Source: a bacterium
GTDB lineage: Bacteria; Patescibacteriota; Minisyncoccia; Minisyncoccales; CG1-02-41-26
Direction: 5' to 3'
Assembly: GCA_030619905.1 (NCBI GenBank)
Contig: JAUXAO010000001.1
Span: 1 to 48,347, forward strand
DNA: 48,347 bases
Shown: piece after piece, positions 19,717-33,996 of the stretch
Numbering within the stretch: the first letter of the stretch is position 1
How the letters are laid out: every line of letters starts with the position of its first letter
The notes under the pieces: model-generated
What the model was told of the DNA's origin: nothing
What the model saw: the letters and a program-made list of their open reading frames with translations, nothing else
Databases searched by the model: none
Program-made: the position numbers and the translations under genes

Positions 19717-20703
19717 TCAGATTTGCTTTTTTATCTCTTTTTTTATTTCTTGAACTGTTTTGGGATTTTTCTTCAAAAATTCTTTGGCCCCTTCTATTCC
19801 CTGGCCTATTTTTTTTGTTTCAAATTCATACCAAGACCCTTTTTTCTTTATAATTCCGTAGTTTAAACCAGTATTAATAAGGTCGGCCAGTTTGGAAATT
19901 CCTTCGTTATAATAAATATCAAATTCAGCAATTTTAAAAGGAGCAGCTACTTTGTTCTTCACAATTTTTGCTTTAATCCTTGAACCTATAATTTCATCTT
20001 TTCTTTTAATCTGGGCAATTCTTGTCAACCTTATCCTTACTGAAGAGTAGAATTTTAGGGCCATTCCTCCAGGCGTTGTTTCAGGATTTCCAAACATGAC
20101 TCCAATCTTCATTCTAGTTTGATTTAAGAAGACAATTGACGTTCTGGTTTTAGAAACAATACTAGATAACATTCTTAATGCTTGACTCATTAATCTGGCT
20201 TGGCGGCCTATGTGCTGGTCACCGATTTCTCCTTCAATCTCAGCTTTGGGAGTTAAAGCAGCTACTGAGTCAATTACGATTACATCAACTGCTTTCGATC
20301 GGACTAAAGTCTCGACAATCTGCAAAGCCTGTTCCCCAGAATCAGGTTGGGAAATTAAAAGATTATCAACATTTACTCCAATTTTTTTGGCATACCCAGG
20401 ATCTAAAGCATGCTCAGCATCAATAAAAGCCCCTATCCCTCCTTTTTTCTGGGCTTCAGCTAAAATGTGCAGAGCCAAGGTAGTCTTTCCAGTGCTTTCT
20501 GGTCCAAATATTTCAATCACTCTCCCTTTTGGCACTCCGCCAACTCCTAAAGCCGAATCTAAAGAGATTGAACCTGTAGGAATAACATCAACATCCACTC
20601 GTTTGACATCATCTAACTTCATCACTGCCCCTTCTCCAAATCTTTGCTTTATCTCTTCTAGGGCATCATCAAGGCCTTTATGTTCTTTTTTTTCTTTTGC
20701 CAT
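19717..20703 (-). CDS. recA: Recombinase RecA
   Basis: '[30 protein letters not shown]', '[27 protein letters not shown]'. Confidence 0.99.
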   Translation of the reverse strand: MAKEKKEHKGLDDALEEIKQRFGEGAVMKLDDVKRVDVDVIPTGSISLDSALGVGGVPKGRVIEIFGPESTGKTTLALHILAEAQKKGGIGAFIDAEHALDPGYAKKIGVNVDNLLISQPDSGEQALQIVETLVRSKAVDVIVIDSVAALTPKAEIEGEIGDQHIGRQARLMSQALRMLSSIVSKTRTSIVFLNQTRMKIGVMFGNPETTPGGMALKFYSSVRIRLTRIAQIKRKDEIIGSRIKAKIVKNKVAAPFKIAEFDIYYNEGISKLADLINTGLNYGIIKKKGSWYEFETKKIGQGIEGAKEFLKKNPKTVQEIKKEIKKQI

Positions 20704-20748
20704 ACTTTTCTATTTTATCACTAATTATTGATAATTGATAATTTTAAA

Positions 20749-22923
20749 TTATACTTTCTGCCAGTCATCATTCTCCTCTTTGGTGCCGTTTTCTTTTAAA
20801 TATACTTTTCTTGGTTTTGCCCCTTCTCCAGGACCTATGATTCCTCTATTCTCTAATAAGTCCAAAAGTCGAGCCGCTCTAGCATAACCAACTCTTAGTC
20901 TCCTTTGAAGTAAAGAGGCAGACGCTTTATTTGCTTCAATTACTACTCGTTTTGCTTCCTCATATAAAGAATCATCTTCAAGCATAGAAATTTCCGAAGA
21001 ATCCGTCTGTTCTTCTAACTCTTTTTCCAAACTTTCCTCAAGCGTTTCTTCTCCTTCCTTTTCCACGAGATTTTCTTTTTTACAAAAAGCAACTACTTTT
21101 TTGACTTCACGTGGAGAAATATATGCACCTTGAATTCTTTTCGGCTTTGATAATTGAGAAGAGATGAAAAGCATGTCTCCTCCACCCAAAAGGGTCTCAG
21201 CACCAGCACCATCTAAAATTGTTCTGGAATCAATCTGGGAAGCTACCTGAAAGGCAATCCGGGAAGTGATATTCGCTTTAATCAGGCCAGTGATTACCTC
21301 AACTGAAGGTCGCTGAGTAGCCACTACTAAATGAATACCAACTGCTCTTGCCATTTGAGACAATCTTACAATCCCTGCTTCAACTTCCCTCCCTTTAGCA
21401 GCCATTAAATCAGCCAATTCATCGATAATTAAAACAATATATGGCATAACTTCGGATTCCTCTTTTTTCCTATTAGCATTTCTACTCAACATCTCATTAT
21501 AATTTGATATGTCCCTTGCTTTTACAGCAGACAATACTTCGAATCTTCTTTCCATTTCACCTGTTAGCCAGTTTAGAACATTTATTGTTTTTTGAGCGCT
21601 AAAGATTATAGGACCAAGAAGATGTGGTAGTCCACTGTAAACCGGGAATTCAACTCTTTTAGGATCAATTAAAATAAACTTTAAATTCTGGGGAGAATTT
21701 CGATAAATCAAACTCAGAATTAAAGAGTTCAGACAAATGGTTTTTCCTGAACCAGTGGAACCGGCCACTAAAAGATGAGGCATTTTCCCTAAGTCAGCAA
21801 AAAGTGGCTTTCCCGAAACATCCCTGCCTAAGGAAAAAGTCAGAGGCAAAGGCGAATCCTGAAAACTAGGAGAGCTAATCAAGTCCCGCAAGCGGACAGC
21901 TGCTCGAGTCTTATTTGGCACCTCGATTCCCACCAAAGAGCGACCGGGAATTGGTGCTTCAATTCTTAATGGATGAGCAGCTAAAGCCAAAGAAAGATTG
22001 CTGGTTAGAGCTGTAATTCTTGACAACTTTACTCCTTCAGCCGGTTTTAAAGTATACTGAGTAACAGTGGGGCCGACATTTATTTCTGACATTTCGACCT
22101 GAATACCAAAATTCTGCAATGTTTTTTTAATTTGTAATGAATTAGTTTCGATATCGCCAGTACTAACTGCTTTTTCATGATTAATCTCCAGAAGATTAAG
22201 AGGAGGAAATTTATATTGAGCAGACTCTTTAATCGCTAATCCAGATTCCTCTAATCCTCCAGCAAATAATTCTTCTTTTTTTAATAAATCTTCTGAAGTT
22301 TTTTCTCTCTCATCTTTTTTAATTAAAGGAGGACTAATGTCTTTCAACTGGAATTCTATCTTTTTCTTTTCAATTTCTTCAGAAGTTTGAGAAGGAATTT
22401 CCTTTTTCAGAAATATTTTTTTATGAGGTAGAAACTCCCAAAAAATTAACAGACCTATAAAGATAAAAACAAAAAAAATAATAAGTGTTACCCAGGGACC
22501 AAGATAACTCAAAAGAGGATATGAGCTAATGTAACCTATCCATCCCCCTTCTCTTTGAGTTAAATCCTTTGAACCTAACATGCCTGAAATTCCTAAAATT
22601 AAAAGAGCCACAGCTAAAAAGATAGGGGTTACTAATCTTTTCTTTTCCGATCTTAAAAAGACCAAACCTGCCAATACTAGAAATAAAGGAATAAGAAATA
22701 TCGTTTTCCCGACTAAGATATAGATTCCCTGAAAAAGCAAATCTCCAGCAATTCCTGATTGATCAAAAAAAGAAAGACCAATAATAATGGCCGTTAAAAA
22801 TATTAAAACTACCCCGATCATTCTTCTCAATCTCGAAGTAAAAACGGGATAATTTCCTCTTTCTTTAACATTATTCATTCTCCTTGAAATCTTTTTATCC
22901 TTTTCTTTTTTTCTCTTTTTCAT
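20749..22923 (-). CDS. ftsK: FtsK/SpoIIIE DNA translocase
   Basis: 4-TM N-terminus, 'MPHLLVAGSTGSGKTICLNSLI', C-terminal gamma winged helix 'SASLLQRRLRVGYARAARLLDLLE'. Confidence 0.97.
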   Translation of the reverse strand: MKKRKKEKDKKISRRMNNVKERGNYPVFTSRLRRMIGVVLIFLTAIIIGLSFFDQSGIAGDLLFQGIYILVGKTIFLIPLFLVLAGLVFLRSEKKRLVTPIFLAVALLILGISGMLGSKDLTQREGGWIGYISSYPLLSYLGPWVTLIIFFVFIFIGLLIFWEFLPHKKIFLKKEIPSQTSEEIEKKKIEFQLKDISPPLIKKDEREKTSEDLLKKEELFAGGLEESGLAIKESAQYKFPPLNLLEINHEKAVSTGDIETNSLQIKKTLQNFGIQVEMSEINVGPTVTQYTLKPAEGVKLSRITALTSNLSLALAAHPLRIEAPIPGRSLVGIEVPNKTRAAVRLRDLISSPSFQDSPLPLTFSLGRDVSGKPLFADLGKMPHLLVAGSTGSGKTICLNSLILSLIYRNSPQNLKFILIDPKRVEFPVYSGLPHLLGPIIFSAQKTINVLNWLTGEMERRFEVLSAVKARDISNYNEMLSRNANRKKEESEVMPYIVLIIDELADLMAAKGREVEAGIVRLSQMARAVGIHLVVATQRPSVEVITGLIKANITSRIAFQVASQIDSRTILDGAGAETLLGGGDMLFISSQLSKPKRIQGAYISPREVKKVVAFCKKENLVEKEGEETLEESLEKELEEQTDSSEISMLEDDSLYEEAKRVVIEANKASASLLQRRLRVGYARAARLLDLLENRGIIGPGEGAKPRKVYLKENGTKEENDDWQKV

Positions 22924-25900
22924 TTCTTAAATCCAGTGCCAGCTGGTATCAGCTTCCCTATTATAACATTCTCCTTGAGGCCGCGCAATTTATCCTCTTT
23001 ACCCTCAAGACAACTTTTAATCAAAACCCTAGAAGTTTCCTGGAAAGAAGCTGCTGAAAGAAAACTATCTGAAGTTAAAGAAACTTTGGAAATACCAAGA
23101 AAAATAGGGGAGGCCTTAGGTAAAATTTTCTTCTTTTCCTTTAATTCATTCTTCACTTCCTCAAACTCTGCTCTGGTTATAATCTGGCCTGGTAGCCAGC
23201 TGCTGTCACCTCCATCTTTAATTTTCACTCTGGAAAACATCTGCCTGGTTATCATCTCAATATGCTTGCTATGAATACTTACTCCTTCCGAAGAATAGAT
23301 TCTTTTAACCTCTCTGGTAATATAACGTTTGGTTTCTTCTGGACCTTGAGTTTTAAGGACTTTTCTCAAGTTCAAACTTCCTTCACAAAGCTGCTGGCCT
23401 TTTCCAATTCTTTCTCCTTTTTCAACCCAAATACCCATGCCTAATGGGATTTCATATTCTCCAATGCTTTTCTTCCCATTTTCCTTCTGTCCTACAATGG
23501 TTATAATTCTCTCTTTTAAATCTATCTTTTTCACTAGGCCGGCTATCTCAGATATAACTGCCTCTCCTTTTGGTTCTCTAAGCTCAAAAATTTCTTCTAC
23601 TCTAGGTAAACCCTGGGTAATATCTCCTCCCCCAGCAACCCCTCCTAAGTGAAATGTTCTTAAAGTTAACTGAGTGCCAGGTTCGCCTATTGATTGAGCA
23701 GCTATAATTCCTGCTGTTTCTCCTATCCTTACCAGTTTATTTTTACCCATTTCCCAGCCATAACATTTTTGACAGACACCTCTTAAAGTTTTACAGCTCA
23801 AAGGAGAATAAACCCTCACTTCTTCAATTAAAGAGTGATCAATTATTTTTGCTTTTTCCCAATTTATAATTTCTCCAGCTTTTACTATTTTAACTTTTGA
23901 TTTGGGGTGTTTAATGTCTTCCAGCGTTATTCTCCCTACAATTTCAAAAGCAAAATCCTGTCCAATATCTTTAGAATCTTTTCGGCGTAAAACTACACCA
24001 TTTTTATCACCACAATCTTCCTCTCTAACAACTAATTCATGGGAAACATCAATAAGACGTCTGGTCAGATAACCACCAGCTGAAGTTCTTAAAGCAGTAT
24101 CAGCTGTCCCCTTCCTGGCACCATGAGTAGAAATAAAATACTCCAAAATATCGAGTCCTTCTTTAAAAGAATGTTTTATGGGAAGTTCAATTATTCTTCC
24201 GGCTGGATTAGTCACTAATCCTTTCATGCCAGCCATTTGAACAGGCTGTTCCCAGGAACCTCGAGAACCCGAACCAACAATAGAAATAACTGGTCCGTCT
24301 TTAGGTAAGGTTTTTATTACTAATTTTTCAATTTTTTCCTTCACATCCTGCCAGGTTTCAATCACTTTAGCGCTTTTTTCCTCTAAACTTAAAAGTCCTT
24401 TTTTGTAGTGTTTTTTAATGAGATCAACTTTTTCTTTGGCTTCTTTCAATAATTCTTTTTTCTCTTTAGGAACGATCAAATCATCCATTCCCCAACTAAT
24501 TCCTGACAGGGTAGAATATTCAAATCCTAGTTCTTTAATTTTGTCTAAGGTTTGTTCAGTTTCATCTTCATTATATTTTTCAATCATGTCGGCTGTAATT
24601 TTGGAAAGAATTTTAAAATTAATATGTTCATTAAAATAAGGATAATCTTCTGGCATAGCTTGATTAAAAATAATCCGGCCAGCTGTAGTTTCTATTAATT
24701 GTTTTGAACTTGCTTCTTTAATTTTTTTCTTTAAAGAAGAACTCAAAACCTTGATTTTAGCCTGAAGGTCAATCTTTCTTAATTCATAGGCCAAGATAAC
24801 TTCTTCCGACCCAGAAAAGTTTTTTCCTTCGCCTTGAGCTCCCTCTTTGATTTCAGTTAAAAAATAACAACCTAAAACAATATCTTGAGATGGACTAACA
24901 ACTGGAAGTCCGGTAGAAGGTTTAAGAAGATTTTTAACAGAAAACATTAAATTTCTGGCTTCTTTCTGAGCGTTTTCAGATAAAGGAAGATGGACAGCCA
25001 TTTGATCGCCATCAAAGTCAGCATTAAACGCTTTACAAACCAAAGGATGAATTTTTATTGCTTCGCCTTCAATAAGAATCGGCTGGAAGGCCTGAATACC
25101 TAAACGATGAAGAGTAGGAGCTCGATTGAGCAAAACCAATTTATCCTTTACTACTTCTTCTAAGGATTCCCAAACTTCATCTGATCCTTCCTCAACCAGT
25201 TTTGAAGCTCCACGGATATTGTAAGCTAATTCTTTATCAAGCAGTTTTTTAATAACAAACGGTCGAAAAAGCTCCAGAGCCATTATTTTTGGCAAACCGC
25301 ACTGAGAAAGTTTAAGTTTTGGACCTATAGCAATAACCGACCTTCCTGAATAATCCACCCTTTTCCCTAAAAGATTCTTCCTAAACCTTCCTTGTTTTCC
25401 TTTTAAAGTATCAGCTAAAGATTTTAAAAGCCGTCTTCCACCAGTAGTAGCAGTTGTGGTCTGTCCTTTGCGCATTCCATTGTCCAGAAGGGCATCAACC
25501 GCCTCCTGAAGCATTCTTTTTTCGTTCCGAATAATAACTTCGGGAGCAGAAATTTCAATAAGATATTTAAGGCGGTTATTTCTGTTAATTACTCTTCGAT
25601 AAAGGTCGTTTAAATCTGAAGAGGCGTATCTTCCGCCATCTAATTGAACCATGGGCCGCAATTCCGGAGGCAAGACAGGTAAAGTTTCTAAAAACATCCA
25701 CTCTGGCCTGATTTTTGCTTTCTCCATCCATTGAAAGAACCTTAATCTTCTTAAAATCTTGAGTCTGGGAGAAGCAATTGCTTTTTCAGCTTGTTTCTTC
25801 AATTGACTGATAATTTTTTTTAGGTCAATTTTTTCAAATATTTTTCTCAAGGTCTCGGCTCCAGTTCCGGCTTCAAAAATCTCCCCATATTTTAAAGACA

Positions 25901-26492
25901 AACTCCAATATGCAGTCTCTGATAAAACTTTTAGTAATTTTAATCCCAAAACTTCTTCTCTGGCTACGTCTCTGGCTTTTTTTAATTCATCTTTACCAAA
26001 TTTTTTGCTTTTGTCTCTGGATTTTGATTTGTGTTCCTCATCAATCTCGTGAAGGATTCTCTTTTTTGCTTCCTCATTCACTTCCGTAATAATGTAGGCG
26101 GCAAAGTAAATCACTTTTTCCAACTGCTGCATTGATACATCCAAAACTAATCCTATTCTGGAAGGAACTCCTCTTAAAAACCAGATATGAGAACAAGGCG
26201 TGGCTAATTTTATATGTCCCATCCTTTCTCTTCTAACTGAACTTCTGGTGACTTCAACTCCACATCTATCACAAACAACTCCTTTATACCTGATACCCTT
26301 GTATTTTCCACAGTAACATTCGTAGTCTTTTGTAGGACCAAAAATTTTCTCGCAAAACAAACCGTCTTTCTCGGGTTTCTGAGTACGATAATTAATGGTT
26401 TCTGGTTTAATCACTTCACCTTGCGACCAATCTAAAATGTCTTTAGATGAGGCAAGCTTAATCCTTATCGATTCTAAACTAGAGATTCGCAT
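22920..26492 (-). CDS. rpoC: RNA polymerase subunit beta'
   Basis: 'HPLVCKAFNADFDGDQMAVHLPLS', 'CYCGKYKGIRYKGVVCDRCGVEVT'. Confidence 0.99.
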   Translation of the reverse strand: MRISSLESIRIKLASSKDILDWSQGEVIKPETINYRTQKPEKDGLFCEKIFGPTKDYECYCGKYKGIRYKGVVCDRCGVEVTRSSVRRERMGHIKLATPCSHIWFLRGVPSRIGLVLDVSMQQLEKVIYFAAYIITEVNEEAKKRILHEIDEEHKSKSRDKSKKFGKDELKKARDVAREEVLGLKLLKVLSETAYWSLSLKYGEIFEAGTGAETLRKIFEKIDLKKIISQLKKQAEKAIASPRLKILRRLRFFQWMEKAKIRPEWMFLETLPVLPPELRPMVQLDGGRYASSDLNDLYRRVINRNNRLKYLIEISAPEVIIRNEKRMLQEAVDALLDNGMRKGQTTTATTGGRRLLKSLADTLKGKQGRFRKNLLGKRVDYSGRSVIAIGPKLKLSQCGLPKIMALELFRPFVIKKLLDKELAYNIRGASKLVEEGSDEVWESLEEVVKDKLVLLNRAPTLHRLGIQAFQPILIEGEAIKIHPLVCKAFNADFDGDQMAVHLPLSENAQKEARNLMFSVKNLLKPSTGLPVVSPSQDIVLGCYFLTEIKEGAQGEGKNFSGSEEVILAYELRKIDLQAKIKVLSSSLKKKIKEASSKQLIETTAGRIIFNQAMPEDYPYFNEHINFKILSKITADMIEKYNEDETEQTLDKIKELGFEYSTLSGISWGMDDLIVPKEKKELLKEAKEKVDLIKKHYKKGLLSLEEKSAKVIETWQDVKEKIEKLVIKTLPKDGPVISIVGSGSRGSWEQPVQMAGMKGLVTNPAGRIIELPIKHSFKEGLDILEYFISTHGARKGTADTALRTSAGGYLTRRLIDVSHELVVREEDCGDKNGVVLRRKDSKDIGQDFAFEIVGRITLEDIKHPKSKVKIVKAGEIINWEKAKIIDHSLIEEVRVYSPLSCKTLRGVCQKCYGWEMGKNKLVRIGETAGIIAAQSIGEPGTQLTLRTFHLGGVAGGGDITQGLPRVEEIFELREPKGEAVISEIAGLVKKIDLKERIITIVGQKENGKKSIGEYEIPLGMGIWVEKGERIGKGQQLCEGSLNLRKVLKTQGPEETKRYITREVKRIYSSEGVSIHSKHIEMITRQMFSRVKIKDGGDSSWLPGQIITRAEFEEVKNELKEKKKILPKASPIFLGISKVSLTSDSFLSAASFQETSRVLIKSCLEGKEDKLRGLKENVIIGKLIPAGTGFKK

Positions 26493-26513
26493 ATTATCAA
26501 TAATTAATTATGA

Positions 26514-29500
26514 CTATTCTCTTTTTTCCTTTATTTCCACTCCTATACCTAGGGATTTTAATTCCAAGGCCAGTAAATTGAAAGAAGCTGGCACATTGAG
26601 GTTTTTTATTGGTTCCCCTTTCAAAATTGCTTCATAGGCAGCTCCTCTTCCTTGAATATCATCTGATTTTATGGTTAACATCTCTTGGAGAGTATAAGAC
26701 GCTCCGTAACCCTCTAAACTCCAGACTTCCATTTCTCCAAATCTCTGACCTCCAAACTGAGCTTTCCCTCCTAATGGCTGCTGAGTTATCAAAGAATAAG
26801 GACCTATGGACCTCATATGGATTTTATCTTCAACCATATGAACCAATTTCATCATATAGATATAACCTATTGTTACCTTCCTCGGGAAGTGTTCCCCTGT
26901 TTTCCCGTCATATAAAGTTACCTGGCCTGATTCTGGGAAACCTGATTTTTTTAATTCTTCTTTAATATCTTGTTCATCTGCTCCTAATAAAGCCGGACTA
27001 ATTGCCAGATATCCTAATTTCTTAGCAGCTAAACCAAGATGCGTCTCAAGAATTTGTCCGATGTTCATCCTGGAAACTACACCCATTGGGTTTAAAACAA
27101 CATCAATCGGTGTTCCGTCTTTCAAAAAAGGCATTTCTTCCTCTGGTAAGATTTTTGAAATTACTCCCTTGTTACCATGTCTGCCAGCCACTTTATCACC
27201 AACCTTAATCTTTCTAACCTGGGCTACCTCTACTTTTATTCTTTTTAAAACTCCGGGCTCTAATTTATCACCTTTTTCTCTGGAAAAAATCTTTACTGAA
27301 ATTACTCTTCCTTTCTTCCCATGTTCCACCTTTAAAGAACTATCCTTAATATCTTTTGCTTTCTCACCAAAAATCGCTCTAAGTAATCTCTCTTCAGCTG
27401 TTAGACCGGTCTCTCCTTTTGGAGAGATTTTTCCTACTAATATGTCACCAGGTCCTACCTCGGCTCCAATCCTAATAATTCCTTCTTCGTCCAAGTCTTT
27501 TAATTTTTCCTCTCCGATATTTGGGATATCACAAGTAGTAAGTTCTGGACCTAACTTTGTTTCTCTAACATCGCAAGTAAAATCTTCAATATGCAAAGAA
27601 GTAAAAACATCATCTTTTACTAATTTTTCAGAGATACAAATAGCATCTTCAAAATTTCCCCCTCTCAATGGCAGAAAAGCAACCAGGATGTTTCTACCCA
27701 AAGCTAACCGTCCTTTGTCAATTGCTGTTCCATCTGCCAGAACTTCTCCTTTTTTTACTTTCTGTCCCTTAACTACCCGGGGTCTTTGATGAAAACATGT
27801 ATATTGATTGCTTCGAACAAAAGTCCGAAGATTGTAAGTTATTTCCTTTTTTTTACTTTTGAATTTAATATGGGAAGCATCAACTGAAATCACTTTGCCG
27901 TCTTCAGGCGCTAATATTTCCTCTCCAGAATCACGAGCCACATTTCTTTCCACTCCGGTCCCTACTAGAGGTGCTTGTGGTCGGACCAATGGCACTGATT
28001 GCCGCTGCATATTTGAACCCATCAAAGCCCGACCAGCATCATCATTTTGCAAAAATGGAATCAGAGCCGTGGCCACGCTAATAGGCTGTTTTGAAGAAAC
28101 ATCTATAAAATCAATTTCTTCCCTCTTAATTAACGTTGGTTCTCCTTTTTTTCTGGCTTCAACTTCTTTGTCTAAAATATTTCCATTTTTATCCATCTTG
28201 ACCCCAGCATGAGTAATATTATATTTTTCTTCCTCGTCTGCTGTCATATAACAAGCTTCCTTGCTTACTTTTCCATTTTTAACCCGAAAATATGGCGTTT
28301 CTAAAAAGCCATAAGGATTAATCCTTGTAAAACAGGACAAATGATTAATTAAACCAACATTTTGGCCCTCAGGAGTCTGTATTGGACAAATTCTCCCATA
28401 ATGAGAAGGCTGGACATCCCTGACCTCAAAGCCGGCTCTTTCTCGGGTCAATCCTCCCGGACCAGTAGCTGTTAGTCGTCTTTTATGTTCCAATTCAGAT
28501 AAGGGATTTTCATTGTCCATAAACTGAGATAATTGAGAAGAGCCAAAAAATTCTTGAAGCACAGCCATAACAGGTCGAGGATTAACAACCTGGGAAGCAG
28601 TTAAGGTAGATGCTTCTAAGGTTGACATTTTATCTCTAACAATTCTCTCCATTCTCATAAAACCCACCCTTAATCTATTTTGTAGAATTTCATGAAGGGT
28701 TCTTATCCTCCGATTTCCCAAATGGTCAATTTGGTCGGGTCGAGCGAGAGGGTCGTTATTCAAACGAATAATTTCCGCTATTACAGCAATAAGATCTTCT
28801 CCCTTTAAAACACGGTCTTCTTCTTTAATCTCCTGATTTTTTTGCATTTTCAACTCTGAAAGCCGCTGGCTCATTTTCCACCTTCCCACTTTGCTGAGGT
28901 CATATCTCTGAAAATTACAGAACATATTCCAAATCAATTCCTTGGCCGCATCAGGGCCAGCCAAATCTCCTGGTCTTAATTTTCTGTAAATTTCGACAAA
29001 AGCCTCTGGTTGATTGTGGGCATTATCTCTTTTAAGAGTTTTTTCAATATATTTAATTTTACCTTTATCAATATTTTTGAATCTCTTATTTATTTCTTTA
29101 TCATCTTTTAAACCAAAAACTCTTAATAAAGTAGTGGCCGCCACTTTTCTTTCACGATTTATCCGAACTGCAATAAAACCTGATGATTCAGTCTCAAATT
29201 CCAACCAAGCTCCTCGAGAAGGAATAACTTTTGCTCCAAAAAGATTCCTGCCTTGAGAAGATTTGGCAGTAAAAAAAACTCCCGGTGAACGAATTAACTG
29301 AGAGATTACAACTCTTTCAACTCCATTGACAACAAAAGTTCCCTTCTCAGTCATCAAAGGGAAATCAGTTAAGAAAACTTCCTGTTCTTTTGTTTTATCA
29401 GTCTTCAGATTACGAAGAATAGCTCTTACCCTTAATGGAGCGTCATAAGAATCATTATTCTTTCTAGCCTCAAGACCGTCCTTGTATTTTGGTTTCCCAA

Positions 29501-29720
29501 GTTTGTAATCTTTAAAAGTAAGTTCAAACTGCTTTTTAGTATAATCTTGAATGGGAAAAATTTCTTCAAGAAGTTCTTTCAAGCTATGGTTCCAAAACCA
29601 TTCCCAACTTTCTTTTTGAAGAGATAAGAGAGATGGGAGAGGAAAAGAGAGTTTGGATTTTGAAAAATTTTTAATTTTCATAATCTTGCCAAATTCTATA
29701 AAGAATTGAGGTTCTGCCAA
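26514..29720 (-). CDS. rpoB: RNA polymerase subunit beta (alternative start MKIKNF at 29681)
   Basis: 'SRAGFEVRDVQPSHYGRICPIQTPEGQNVGLI'-type RpoB motif (here ERAGFEVRDV...), 'KVAGRHGNKGVISKILPEEEMPFL', 'GGKAQFGGQRFGEMEVWSLEGYGA'. Confidence 0.99.
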   Translation of the reverse strand: MAEPQFFIEFGKIMKIKNFSKSKLSFPLPSLLSLQKESWEWFWNHSLKELLEEIFPIQDYTKKQFELTFKDYKLGKPKYKDGLEARKNNDSYDAPLRVRAILRNLKTDKTKEQEVFLTDFPLMTEKGTFVVNGVERVVISQLIRSPGVFFTAKSSQGRNLFGAKVIPSRGAWLEFETESSGFIAVRINRERKVAATTLLRVFGLKDDKEINKRFKNIDKGKIKYIEKTLKRDNAHNQPEAFVEIYRKLRPGDLAGPDAAKELIWNMFCNFQRYDLSKVGRWKMSQRLSELKMQKNQEIKEEDRVLKGEDLIAVIAEIIRLNNDPLARPDQIDHLGNRRIRTLHEILQNRLRVGFMRMERIVRDKMSTLEASTLTASQVVNPRPVMAVLQEFFGSSQLSQFMDNENPLSELEHKRRLTATGPGGLTRERAGFEVRDVQPSHYGRICPIQTPEGQNVGLINHLSCFTRINPYGFLETPYFRVKNGKVSKEACYMTADEEEKYNITHAGVKMDKNGNILDKEVEARKKGEPTLIKREEIDFIDVSSKQPISVATALIPFLQNDDAGRALMGSNMQRQSVPLVRPQAPLVGTGVERNVARDSGEEILAPEDGKVISVDASHIKFKSKKKEITYNLRTFVRSNQYTCFHQRPRVVKGQKVKKGEVLADGTAIDKGRLALGRNILVAFLPLRGGNFEDAICISEKLVKDDVFTSLHIEDFTCDVRETKLGPELTTCDIPNIGEEKLKDLDEEGIIRIGAEVGPGDILVGKISPKGETGLTAEERLLRAIFGEKAKDIKDSSLKVEHGKKGRVISVKIFSREKGDKLEPGVLKRIKVEVAQVRKIKVGDKVAGRHGNKGVISKILPEEEMPFLKDGTPIDVVLNPMGVVSRMNIGQILETHLGLAAKKLGYLAISPALLGADEQDIKEELKKSGFPESGQVTLYDGKTGEHFPRKVTIGYIYMMKLVHMVEDKIHMRSIGPYSLITQQPLGGKAQFGGQRFGEMEVWSLEGYGASYTLQEMLTIKSDDIQGRGAAYEAILKGEPIKNLNVPASFNLLALELKSLGIGVEIKEKRE

Positions 29721-29815
29721 AAGCAGATTATTAATTAGAAAAAATATTCCTTAAAAAACTAAAAAGCGCCCTTATTCAAAAGGATCCTCATTAATGATAA
29801 ATTATCAATGGGTTA

Positions 29816-29844
29816 ATAATAAACAATAATTGATAAATAGTCAA
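29816..29844 (-). promoter_or_regulatory. Candidate proximal rpoB promoter
   Basis: Minus strand TTGACT-N17-TATTAT. Confidence 0.6.
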
Positions 29845-29979
29845 CAATAAATAATAAATGATGCATTATCGCTACTCACTACCTTAGAATTTTTCCTTAT
29901 CCCCTTTCTGTAGATCGAATATACTGGACATATTAATTCTTTACCAAAGAACATACATCTTTGCATCATTCATCACTAC

Positions 29980-30007
29980 ATTATGACTTATTAAATATTC
30001 CTGTCAA
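29980..30007 (-). promoter_or_regulatory. Candidate distal rpoB promoter
   Basis: Minus strand TTGACA-N16-CATAAT. Confidence 0.6.
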
Positions 30008-30026
30008 GACCTGCTTACAAATAATT

Positions 30027-33458
<3,432 letters not shown>

Positions 33459-33469
<11 letters not shown>

Positions 33470-33992
33470 TATCTAAGTCTCTTTGGGAAATAGTTGTTTG
33501 AAGATTTAATTTTTGAGGTTTTGCTTCTTTTGTTTGGATCTCTATAACAATTGTTACTTTTGGCTGAAGTTCATCATCCTGACATCCTCCCGAAACCCTA
33601 AAAACAAGTTTGTTCACTTGAAAATTGTCCGAAGTTAGAGCAGTAAATCCAGAGGCAGGCTCTTTTTGCTCTTTTATCTGTCCATTTTGTAAAATAAATT
33701 CCTGCTGTTTTCCATTATAATTTAAAAATCTTATATAATTTGCCTCACTATCCGAAGGTTCAAAATTACAACCAGCAGAAACATAAGTCCCCATCAAATC
33801 TTTTTTGGCCATTCTTATGGTCCGACTCATATACTCAATAGTGTAAGATGTACTGTTAGAAAGTGTCTGCATGGCCAAACTCTTTCTTTGGCTTTCAATA
33901 CCAGCATTAAAAAGACCTATAGCTGAAATCATAACAATCGAAAAGATAGTCATAGATACGAGAAGCTCAATTAAAGTAAAACCTCTTTTCAT
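33459..33992 (-). CDS. PilW-like prepilin (start revised to MKRGFTLIELL)
   Basis: Type III signal 'KRGFTLIELLVSMTIFSIVMISAIGLF'. Confidence 0.85.
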
Positions 33993-33996
33993 AGTA

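Noticed and set aside
27061-27789. 242-aa + strand ORF antisense to rpoB
   Set aside because: Codon-bias shadow of rpoB; low-complexity Ser/Pro/Phe composition, no recognizable domain
29790-29870. AT-rich repeats upstream of rpoB as CRISPR or origin iterons
   Set aside because: No regular repeat/spacer structure, no DnaA-box cluster or dnaA/dnaN nearby
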